NCBI GenBank assembly: GCA_030674185.1
Contig: CM060307.1
Coordinates: forward strand, 45,597,181-45,661,180
Source of the DNA: Monoplex corrugatus
Lineage: Eukaryota > Mollusca > Gastropoda > Littorinimorpha > Ranellidae
Length of the DNA: 64,000 bases
Direction: 5' to 3'
Positions 1 to 12,200 of the stretch are shown in pieces. Within the stretch, counting starts at the first letter, position 1. Each line of letters starts with the position of its first letter. Below the pieces are notes generated by a model. The model was not told the DNA's origin. It ran no database searches and saw only the letters and a list, made by a program, of their open reading frames with translations. A program made the position numbers and the translations under genes.

Positions 1-131
1 CTGAAACAGGACCGCTTAAATCATCATCATTTTAAAACTCAGAGGCATGTTCATACTAGCTTAAAATGCATTTACAGCTAGAGTAGCAGTAACCCACACA
101 AGCATCTGCATTATTATTATCATTAATGCTG

Positions 132-541
132 CAAACAAATCAGGATTAAATAATAATAATGATGATAATAACAACAACAAAACAAACCCAAACAAACATA
201 AAATCCACCACCATCATCTAAACACCAACCACAAACAAATCAGGATTAAATAATAATAATGATGATAATAACAACAACAAAACAAACCCAAACAAACATA
301 AAATCCACCACCATCATCTAAACACCAACCACAAACAAATCAGGATTAAATAATAATAATGATGATAATAACAACAACAAAACAAACCCAAACAAACATA
401 AAATCCACCACCATCATCTAAACACCAACCACAAACAAATCAGGATTAAATAATAATAATGATGATAATAACAACAACAAAACAAACCCAAACAAACCCA
501 AACAAACATAAAATCCACCACCATCATCTAAACACCAACCA
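132..541. repeat. 100-bp minisatellite, 4 copies
   Basis: The unit starting CAGGATTAAATAATAATAAT recurs at 141, 241, 341 and 441, a period of exactly 100 bp with almost no differences. The last copy carries a 10-bp internal insertion (CAAACCCAAA repeated). It lies in the EXOC6 intron after exon 18. The rest of 1-131 and 542-828 is AT-rich intron with nothing recognisable. Confidence 0.95.
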
Positions 542-828
542 TAAGTCGACAGACAATAAATGACTTTATCAGGAGATTCTACAGAAACAAAATAGATATG
601 TACAACAAGCACAAAAAATAAACTGAAATGACTTTTGAATAACAGTATTTTTGTCCAGTGAAAGACAGAAGCAAAAAAAGAACCATGTTGTGAAAGTATA
701 TCAAATTTACAGCTTGCAGTAAAAAAAAAACATACACTGGTGTTGAGTATCTACAACATGATGTACGCTAGCCTAGAAGACAAGTACAGATAGGTCAGAA
801 GGCAGAGGATGGTATGAGCAGCAGTTAC

Positions 829-935
829 CGGCAGGTTGGTGAAGGACATGAAGGTACTCTGGAGGAAGGCCATCAAGTCCATGATGTAACTACTGGGATG
901 ACCTTTAGACTCCATCAAGGTCCAGTCATAGGCAG
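829..935 (-). CDS. EXOC6: EXOC6 exon 18 (residues 629-664), last exon in window
   Basis: Encodes [20 protein letters not shown] then [20 protein letters not shown] and YLMDLI-FL-S-F-VFT-LP are Sec15 hallmarks. Acceptor TCACAG|CTGCC, donor CTGCCG|GTAACT. The frame stays open 26 codons past the donor, but that read-through does not resemble the family, so the donor is used. The terminal exons are off the left edge. Confidence 0.93.
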
Positions 936-1155
936 CTGTGAAACAAAACACAATGGGTGGTCAGTTTGATGCACATTCAAGTGACCCTGTACAGTTTTGC
1001 AGCATAAAATCTGATTCTTCTTTTTTAATTCAGACCACACTGAATTTCCGTGTGTGTGTGTGTGTGTGTGTTGTGTGTTGTGTGTGTGTGTGTGTTGTGT
1101 TGTGTTGTGTTGTGTTGTGTTGTGTTGTGTGTGTTGTGTTGTGTTTGTGTTTGTG

Positions 1156-1215
<60 letters not shown>

Positions 1216-3174
1216 TCCATTACATGTAAGGGAAAAAGTTCACGCAAAAACATGTACCAACCTAAGTCCATGAACTCATCAATCTTAGCATTGAGCTGCT
1301 GATATATGTGTTGTTCTGCATCACTGCGAGCATCCTGAAACATATTAGAAACGCTTCACTTGAACTGTTCCATGTGTGTATACAGACATTCTACAAATTT
1401 TATTTTTCACTATACTTTTTATCGCAGCTGTTTGACCTTTTTCAGCCTATACTTGCCACCCCAACCCTTCTTTTTCTTTAATTTTCAAAGAAGATTGTTT
1501 CACACTGACTGAAAAGGGGCTACTGACAGTATGTATGGGACAATGTGTAAGTAAAGATTTTACGGCTATTTCAGGATGGATCTTTATTATTATTATTATT
1601 ATTATCATTATATACATTATTAGCTACATTATGTAAATGGGACCTCAAAAGTGTACATGTTATGCACTCTTGGTCTTTCTTGACTTGTTATGCACTCTTG
1701 GTCTTTCTTGACTTTCTCCAAAGTGTTAATACTAATAAGAATGCAAACAGATATTTTATTTTGAAACATACACTTAGTGAGAATGCGCAAATAAATGTTT
1801 CATTTTGGAATCATACATTCTCAAGTACTGTGGACTTGCCACAAGGAGAAATCTTACAATGGGAAAACATAACATCAGGATATATCCAGAGAAAGAGTCA
1901 ACATGCTGTATTACAAAACCCTGCTTACGTTTAATAAAAACAAAAATCTGTTCATAAACAGACAGATTCTCCGCACATTTTTCACATCAACTGAACAGGT
2001 TGTGCCTGATTTCCTTTTACAGAGGCTCATTTTGCACTAAGTGATATTTTCTTGAAAACATGTCTATGCACTTTGTTTGGCTATGTGACTATACTGTTGC
2101 TGGCATTAAGCAACAGCATAATTTGTGTTCTTTGACTCGGGCTTCCCTCACGTCCCTAGCGAGTACTTCACCCATTGGGCCATCACTCAACAAAAGGACC
2201 AAACCAAAAAAGGCAAAAAGAACCAAAAAACATTTAACCCTTTGACTCACACCCTATTCACCAACTGCAAAAACTAATCCTCTGACTCCCTTATCCTGCA
2301 GGAATCTGGTGGACAGGGAGATGGAGTCAAAGAGTTATGTTTCTGCTTTGATATCACTGATGACAATGCAGGATGCCAGTGGATAGAGTGAGGAAGTTAA
2401 AGGGTTATCAAATGAAAAAAAAACAACCAACAACCAAAATCCACCTATCACACTGTGAAACAAACACATTACTAGTTAGAACTAAAAGAAGCATTTTGTG
2501 TGTGTGCTTTTTTGAAGGCAGCAACTGTGGCATATTACCTTGAACATAGAAGTACCATGGAGTCTGGCAACATGAACACTGTTTTTTTCAGCACTGAAAA
2601 TGTAACACAGAGTATGAGCACAAAATGTAGCATACACAGAGTATGAACAAGTCATCTCACTATCAGTCAATAAATCACAGCATCAGCAAAATGTACTTAA
2701 AACCATCCTTACATCTGGCACATCAAAACTCTTTGCTTCTTTTAAAAAAAGATCAGCCCATTGAAGTCCACTTTCTCATAAGATCTAGCAATGATGAAGG
2801 TTTTTATATCTTTATTTTCATTCTACTGATACTAAACTATTTTTTTTTTCTTGAGATGAAAACAGTCAGACAAAGAAATAAAAAGTTGTTTGTGTGAAAA
2901 GTTTATGCATGGCTTGTCTTATTCACTGTTTATTTTACTATCTGCATTCTGTATTCTGTCTGCATCAGACTATCTGCACACACAAATACATGTAAAATAA
3001 TCATGCATGCAATCATGGAAACTGTGCACAGAATGTATAAAAGACTGGCAAAGAACATGGAAGTAATACAGTACATGTACATAACCTACCCAGTAAGACT
3101 TGAGATGTAGGCCTCCAAGTGAGGACATGACCGCTCCAGGTAGTTCATGTTGATGGATATCTGAATAAGCTGTG

Positions 3175-3227
<53 letters not shown>

Positions 3228-6200
3228 TCCCTTTAGTAAAAAACGTAGCACCACATCTGATTATTCGCCATCCCTTTACAACACGCCCGTACTGAATTAC
3301 TGACTAAATGTCACATCAGAAATATGTCTAAATTAATGTTTGAATTATATCCAAGACAATAGCAATGCTGACAGATCAGGGAACAGGCGCCTATCTTGGA
3401 TTTTGAAAACCCCATCAGTCCAGAATGATTGTTAAATGTTTTGGCCCTGACCATAGGGAAGTTTGGGACCACACAGTTGAGTGTATCCTGCAGGAAGCTA
3501 ATGGACACGGTTAGGGAGTCAAAGGATTACATTTTTGCAGTTGGTGGATAGAGTGCAGGGGTCAAAGGGTTAAAGATAGGGAAGATAAACAGTGAGAGGG
3601 AGGAGGTTGGCACCATGCTCAGAATACTAGACCCAAGAAAAGTCTCCACCTCCTTCCCATATGAGCTCAGGGCTATGGGACTTTACCTTTTACTTTTAAT
3701 CATATGTGAGACATGTATTTGTTCATGGAAACCCAAAACGGTCAGCACTTCCCTTGGATTATCACAGCCTCCTTCGATACTAAGAAGAGGTGGATCAATA
3801 TGGATGTCATTCAGTGCCATGCCCTGACGAATGACAGTGATGAGAACAACATGGAGGGCTTCTACAACAGAGAATTCAACACCAAGATTGGCAGTGATAA
3901 CAAGAGCTGAGAGGTTATCATGGAGAATAGGGGCTGGGGAAGACAAATGACAAAAGGGAGAGAATTGCCAACCTATGAGCCAAAGGCAACCTGGTTATCA
4001 GGGGCAGCATCTTTCATCACACAAGGACACATAAGGCAACTTGATTATGACCAGACTGTCAAACGAACCAGATTGACCATAACTGCATTGGGAAGATGTT
4101 CAGAAGGTCTCTTCAAGATGAACACATGAAACAAGAAACACACACTGCATCAGACCATCATCTTCTGGTCGTTCACTTGAAGCTCAAGCTGAAGAGGAAC
4201 AGAACAGGGGGGACCAACCAGACAGGGCAACAGGCACAGATGAGATACGATGATGGGGTTTCAAACCCATTACCTCTCAATCAACACTGTAATAGGTTAC
4301 ATAATTCAAACACAATTCACAGTATCATACCTGAAGAAGACTAAGGTTTGGACGTTTGATGAGTGAGGACAAGCAATTGCCTAATGTTCGTGTCAACAGC
4401 TGATTGGCTGATTTGCGGATCATGTCATCAATCTCTGTGTGACTGAAACAGATAAAACACACCTTAACCTTGACACATCTTTTCTCAAAGTTCGCTTCAT
4501 GCAAGCTATACTCTTATCAAAACACACCTTTAGCCTGACATCTTTTTTCAAAGTTAGCTTCATGCAAGCTATACTCTTATCAAAACACACCTTTAGCCTG
4601 ACACATCTTTTTTCAAAGTTAGCTTCATGCAAGCTACACTCCGTCATTTCTGCTTTTTTTTTCAAGACATAAAATGGCACAACAAAGTGGAAAAAGCTAA
4701 AGGTAGATTACAGAAAAAGCCAAAGGAAGATTACAAGATTAAAAACAGATGAACAAACAAGAAAAAGAACTATATACAGTAGATTTATTTCAACATTTCT
4801 TAAGAAAGGAGATACAGAATCTAGAAAAGAACACAGACAAAAGGAGTAAAGAAAAAGTATGATGACTGAGGCAAAGAAAATGGCTACTAAAGTTGCATAA
4901 TCCATAAAAAATTAAGTTCCTTTGTAATAACATAAACTTTCATTGTACACAGCAAAACCATACAATACAAACTCCAATTCAACATTTCAGCATATCATTT
5001 TCATGACACAAACAATTCAATGAAGTAATTGTTGCAACATCAAAATAATAATTTTATTAGCTTTGCATGCAGGTATGCTTTAGAAACATGCCAAAGGTGA
5101 CCTACCTGAGATGAAGATCAGCAGAAAACTTGCGACATGCAGTGATGTATTCCTTCACCTGGTTGAATATACTGGGAACAAACTGAGAAAAGGGAAACCG
5201 CCTAGGGAAGGGAGACTGCAATACAAACAGAAAACTAATCAGGTCAAATAATGCATGCACTGAATAATAGTTCATTACATTATGATTTGCACAAAATCAT
5301 TCAGCTTACAAAGAATTCTTTTTTCAAATGCAACTTGCATATTCTCTTTATCCCCAAACAAGACAGGAGTTTAATACAAAGGAAAAACACCACATTTTAT
5401 GCTGAAGATTCCATTCCCTTAATCTTTCAATGTACCTCAAACAAATATCTGCAACACTGGATTCACTTTCATATGGATTTAAGATTCCGTGTCAATTATA
5501 TACTTCAACTGCTTATACAGCACATAACGCTTCAGATGTAAAGTATGCAGAATGAATGGTGTGTGTGTGTGCCAGCCAAAAACAAACAAAAAAAGCTCCA
5601 CACAATGCATACAAATGATGTCCATTAAACAAAAAAAAAACACAAGTCTTTAGCTAATCTCTGTTGTTACTACTTGCACTTTTCATTCAAAAGACAGAAA
5701 TGATAGGAGGTACAGCAAATGAGTATGACAAACTTTTCAGTCTGTCACAATCTATCACATCATGACAGACAGTACAGCAAACAAGTATGAAAACCTTTTC
5801 AGTCTGTCACAATCTATCATATCATGACAGGGGGTACAGCAAACAAGTATGACAATCTTTTCAGTCTGTCATAATCTATCACATCATGACAGGGGGTACA
5901 ACAACAACAACCTTTTCAGTCTGTCACAATCTATCACATCATGACAGGGGGTACAACAAAGTATGACAACCTTTTCAGTCTGTCACAATCTATCATATCA
6001 TGACAGGGGGTACAACAAAGTATGACAATCTTTTCAGTCTGTCACAATCTATCACATCATGACAGGGGGTACAACAAAGTATGACAATCTTTTCAGTCTG
6101 TCACAATCTATCACATCATGACAGGGGGTACAACAAAGTATGACAATCTTTTCAGTCTGTCACAATCTATCACATCATGACAGGGGGTACAACAACAACA

Positions 6201-9200
6201 ACCTTTTCAGTCTGTCACAATCTATCACATCATGACAGGGGGTACAACAAAGTATGACAACCTTTTCAGTCTGTCACAATCTATCATATCATGACAGGGG
6301 GTACAACAAAGTATGACAACCTTTTCAGTCTGTCACAATCTATCACATCATGACAGGGGGTACAACAAAGTATGACAACCTTTTCAGTCTGTCACAATCT
6401 ATCACATCATGACAGGGGGTACAACAAAGTATGACAACCTTTTCAGTCTGTCACAATCTATCACATCATGACAGGGGGTACAACAACAACCTTTTCAGTC
6501 TGTCACAATCTATCACATCATGACAGGGGGTACAACAACAACCTTTTCAGTCTGTCACAATCTATCACATCATGACAGGGGTACAACAACAACCTTTTCA
6601 GTCTGTCACAATCTATCACATCATGACAGGGGGTACAACAAAGTATGACAACCTTTTCAGTCTGTCACAATCTATCACATCATGACAGGGGGTACAACAA
6701 AGTATGACAACCTTTTCAGTCTGTCACAATCTATCACATCATGACAGGGGTACAACAACAACCTTTTCAGTCTGTCACAATCTATCACATCATGACAGGG
6801 GGTACAACAAAGTATGACAACCTTTTCAGTCTGTCACAATCTATCACATCATGACAGGGGTACAACAAAGTATGACAACCTTTTCAGTCTGTCACAATCT
6901 ATCACATCATGACAGGGGGTACAACAACAACCTTTTCAGTCTGTCACAATCTATCACATCATGACAGGGGGTACAACAACAACCTTTCAGTCTGTCACAA
7001 TCTATCATATCATGACAGGGGGTACAACAACAACCTTTTCAGTCTGTCACAATCTATCACATCATGACAGGGGGTACAACAAAGTATGACAACCTTTTCA
7101 GTCTGTCACAATCTATCATATCATGACAGGGGATACAGCAACAACCTTTTCAATCTGTCACAATCTATCACATCATGACAGAGAGTACAGCAAACAAGTA
7201 TGACAACCTTTTCAGTCTGTCACAATCTATCACATCATGACAGGGGGTACAGCAAACAAGTATGACAACCTTTTCAGTCTGTCACAATCTATCAAATCAT
7301 GACAGAGAGTAAAGCAAACAAGTACAACCTTTCCAGTCTGTCACAATCTATCACATTGTGACAAGGGGCACAACAGAAGTATAATAACCTTTCCAGTCTG
7401 TCACAATCTAACACATTGTGACAGGGGGCACAGCAAACGAGTATGACATCATTTTCAGTCTGACCAGTCACTGTGGTGTTGTGGTTAGCACAACGGACTA
7501 CTGACTGGAAGCTTGCGGGTTCGAACCCCCATCAGTCCCTTCAAAAATCACTGTGGGATTTTTCGGTTCTAACCAGCTCCTATCCAGAATTGAGCGTGCT
7601 ATGGGCTCATTGGGAAGACTGGAATCACACAGTCAAGTCTCATCCAATTCATGGATGCGTCATCGAGGGTGTTGCTCAAAATTTTCTGACCAGCACCGCA
7701 GGTGTCTGTATCTCTCAGGCCTGGTTGATGCCAGGATATATTATGATAGTAAGCGTAGAATACAGCCCTGTCAAGCAGTCTCAATCCTTAATGGAACTCC
7801 ACAGCATCATGGTTATCATCTTCATCAACATCATCATCATCGCACTGTAAAAACTGTTCCAGCTTCTGTGGCCATTAAGGTGGTGTAGAAAATGGGACAA
7901 AAAACAACAACAACAAAAAACTTTTTCAGTCTATCACAATCTATCACATCACTTATGACAGTCCACTGACCCTACCTCTTGCAGTTCTTTGTCCTGGTAT
8001 GGGAACTGACTGATAAGGATTGTGTATTCTTCTTGTGTTTCGCAGCAGATAGGGGTGTAGTTGTCTTCAGCGAAGATGGCATTAAATACGTCCACCCACT
8101 GCTCTGACAAGATGTCACTATAGCGGTCGCGCATCTCCAGTAGCAGCTCCAGTAACCGACCCACACTGAACCCATAACCCTGCAGGGGGAAAAAACCCCC
8201 AAAACAACAGCAGTAAGTATGATGAAAAAACAGTTCCCCGTTTAAAATGAGGACTTAACCCTACCAGACCGAGTTCCCGCTATTGCGGGAATGACGAAAA
8301 TGACTATATACCGAGTTCCCACTATAGCGGGAATAGCACACTCACACGATCGTCACTTTATCAAGAGCTAAAAATAGCTACCGGACCGTTGCTAAGCGTC
8401 GCGTGAGCGTGTGTTCAGCCTATTGCAACTGTCTGCCTTTGTGTTGATGGTATTTTGAGGTGATTTGGGTGCAAAATTGACCATGAAGCGAGCTAGTGAT
8501 GAACCAAGCACTTCAACAGGTAAACGGGCGAGGCCAACTCGCTTCACAGTTCAACAAGTGGTGGACATTTTGCAGATTGGAGAATTTGATCAGGAATACG
8601 TTTCCGATTCAAGTGACAATGATTGCGTTGATGAAGCATTGAGTGAAAGTGATGATTCTGACAATGAAAGAAGTAGGTCGAGACAGAGTGTTGGAAGAAG
8701 GGGGCGTGCCCGTACCCCCCAACCAAGTGATAGGGGAGATGCTTGTGTGATTGAGGGTTGGACTGGCGTTAGATGAAAGATAGGCCTATTTTCTACAATC
8801 TCTCCACGTTTCATATAATTCTAACCATTGGTGTGCATGATATGAACAGTTTTCTAACGTATATACATTTTTTTCAAAATTTTGCTCAGGAGGCCAGGCA
8901 GGGGGCACAATTACGCTCAGGGGCTAAGGTCTGGTAGGGTTAAGATTTTAGGTAGATTTCTGATACTATTCCCATATGGCTGACAGAGCCAGTCAGTGTT
9001 TTCAATTTCTATTTATCAAGTTTCATCAATACAGTTTATGAAACATCAACGGTTCAATTGAAAATAGCAAATCTGACCAAGCGTGGCCATTTTTAAGGTC
9101 AAAATGAACGAGCAAAATATCTGAAAATAACTGAGATATGTGAAATACACACTGTCTTAAATTCAGGTATCATCACATGTTCAATACCACTTCATATTCG

Positions 9201-12200
9201 TGAATCTTTTCACAATATAAAGAATATGAAAATGACTTTTTCACTACATTACAGCGCTAGTTGATTTTGTCAAGATTTTGCGCTATATAAAAAAATGATT
9301 ATTTATTATTATTACAAATCAAACAAAAACACTCATCAGTTTAAAAAATATGCATAATGCTGTAAATAATACAATGATGCCAACTGAAACAAGCTGGAAC
9401 ACACAATAATAATAATAATAATAATATAATAATAATAATAACAACAATAACAATAATAGTAATACTACTAGTAATAGTAATAATGATAATAATAACAATA
9501 CTAATATAGTCCAGTATTGTGGGAAGAAGCTTCTTTACGGTAGTGTGGGAAGAAGCTTCTTAAGTGTTTTGCATTTTACTGAAATGTTATACATACAAAC
9601 ATACGTCAACGCTAAATCAATCATGATATAAACATGATACTGAATTATGTAAGTACAATACGAAAACATTCTTCGATACGAATACACAGATACACCAACA
9701 CAATGATACACATGATCACATCCACATAACCACACACACACACACAGCCTGATATGCAGGCAAGCACACAGACAAAGGAAAAACCAAATACACATGGACT
9801 CAGACTAGTAAATGAACAGTGTTGCAAGGTACACACAGACAGACACAAACACCTACACAGGGACTCATGCTGATGAATATGCATACACTGACGCAAGGCT
9901 TGCAAACAGATTGATGAATCATATACACATAATAAAAAAAAAAAAGAAATAAAGAACTTGCTCCACCCGGTGACATTACTTTATCTTTCCCTCACCTAAC
10001 TAGTGGTGGTGGTATTGCCACTGAATGATCTACTATGATCAAATACCACTGAATGATCTACTATGATCAAAGTTTCAATACAGTCAAGCTTCTCCTTCCA
10101 ACATCTTTCATATGAACTTGTGTGTGGTGTTCTATCACCCTCCCTCACCATGCCATCAACCTCTTCTGCCTGAGGGTAAACCACCCAAAGCAAAGATAAA
10201 CTGACAAACAGTTTTTAAATGAGTTTTTCAACTCTTGAATTATTTGCTACCACTCTCCACTTAAGTTTATTAATTGTAGACAACACTGACACCCATCTCG
10301 ATCAGCTCCCACATCCTACCACAGCTAAGACTGTAAATCTGTCAGACAATTTTTGCCTCCCAGTCTTGTTGGTACTCCAAACCCATTGCAGCAGTCACAT
10401 TCTTGACTGACGCTTTATCAAGTTCAGGATCAAATTCTAGATTCAACAAAAGTTGACTACATACTGCAATCCAATCATGACTGAGTAGTTACTCTTCTTG
10501 TTTACCACCAAACCACCGGTTCCTCCAAAGTTTGTGGAGAAGAGGAATATCACCACCATTGATGAAAATACCCACAGTCTTCCCTTAGCCTAACACCTCA
10601 ACTTACAAACTACACTAGACTTTCAAGCTCCAGCAAAATGGATGGTGAATGGAACATAAAACCAGGACTGAAAAAAGATAAGTTCATAATGAAGTACATT
10701 ATAAACATGTCACAATCAAATCTAAATAAACACGTGAAATGAATGGAAATTAAAACAACTGATGTACACTCGATGAGTTTTAAAAAGAATACATCTTAGT
10801 GCTAAATACCATAGGAAGTAATGGAGCAATCAAATGTGCTGACCTTTAATGTGTGGCAAAAGAGAACAATCAACTTCTTGATCTCCAGCATCAGTCCAGC
10901 AATTTTGCATGATTGCTGTAAAACAACAACATAACATTGACATAGGACTCACAATCACTGTTTATAAGAGAACACATCCTTTGCCTAACTGATGCATACA
11001 CAGAGCTTTTACAAAGACACAGAGACAGAGGGAAATAAAGTTGATCACACACAGAAGCGAGTAAAAATTTACAAAAGTTGCAAAACAATATGAACAGACT
11101 TACAATTTACAAAAACAAGTAAATCAAATAATAAAAACAAAGTGATCCCAATACACATACAAAAATAACATCACTAAATAATAAACTGAAAACAAAACAC
11201 ACACACAAACTAAACTAAAAATAAAACAACACCCACAGAATACATGCAATTGCTCAGTTTGGTGATCAAGGGGCAGTACACTGGCCTCTCCCTCCACAGA
11301 AAAATAATATAAAGTAGAATCACATATAATGACAAGAGTTCTGAACTTTTTGAGCTTATAACAATCAAAGATAAGTTCCATTTTTTTGTTTTGTTTACAA
11401 TTAAATTACTTCTATTCCAACCTCAAAATTAAATATTTACATAAAAAAAAAAGAAAAGAACACCCCTATTTATCCAAGCATATACTCCTATGAAAAGGTA
11501 TTCATATGCTTATATGTACATACAGAGAGTTGCGACTATAAGAATTCTTTTTGCTTAAAATCAGTAATGTCACAAGAACAACTGGCTTCAATTATTATAA
11601 AAACTGTGCCTGATTGCACTCCAGTTTCATTGAAAAAACAGGATAGGTTAGTACAAATTAACAGAACATCTAGTCAAATAATCAATACACTTCAAAACGT
11701 AACAGCATTAAAAATTAAAAATTTGCACCTGTATTCCTATCAACTATCTTGACAAGAAAACTGAGCATATTCGTTGATGTTAAACACAACAACGCCAACA
11801 ATGAAACAGTCATCTGCTTATGTATTTTTAGGCATACTAAATTCTAAGAACAAGAACTAATTCTGATTTGTTTGCACACCAATGTCTACAAAAGCTATCC
11901 CAGTATACAAGGGCTGATCCAAAAGTCTTGTCAGTTTGGCTGCCATTTCTGAACTGCTGAGAGTAAATACTTTTAACTTGTACTGAGATATAACACAACC
12001 TTTCTGCTACTAATATGTACAAAATCATAATGTCACCATATCTAGTTTAATTGTATGATGTCATTAAAAATGTGATGCAACCAACTGTGTGTCTGAAAAA
12101 TGGATCCTAGCATACAGCTTATGCCCACCTGGCTCAAACTTGGAGATGGTTTGATTAAAATTTATGCTGATTTAAGACCTGCATATGGAGACAAATGCAT

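Noticed and set aside
751..828. Extension of EXOC6 exon 18 past the donor (VTAAHTILCLLTYLYLSS...)
   Set aside because: The frame is open for 26 codons, but it does not match the conserved Sec15 continuation, and the GTAACT donor is at the expected place.
5695..7461. Regular ~59-bp periodicity resembling a CRISPR array
   Set aside because: There are no unique spacers; the whole unit repeats, lengths vary, and the genome is animal. It is a satellite.
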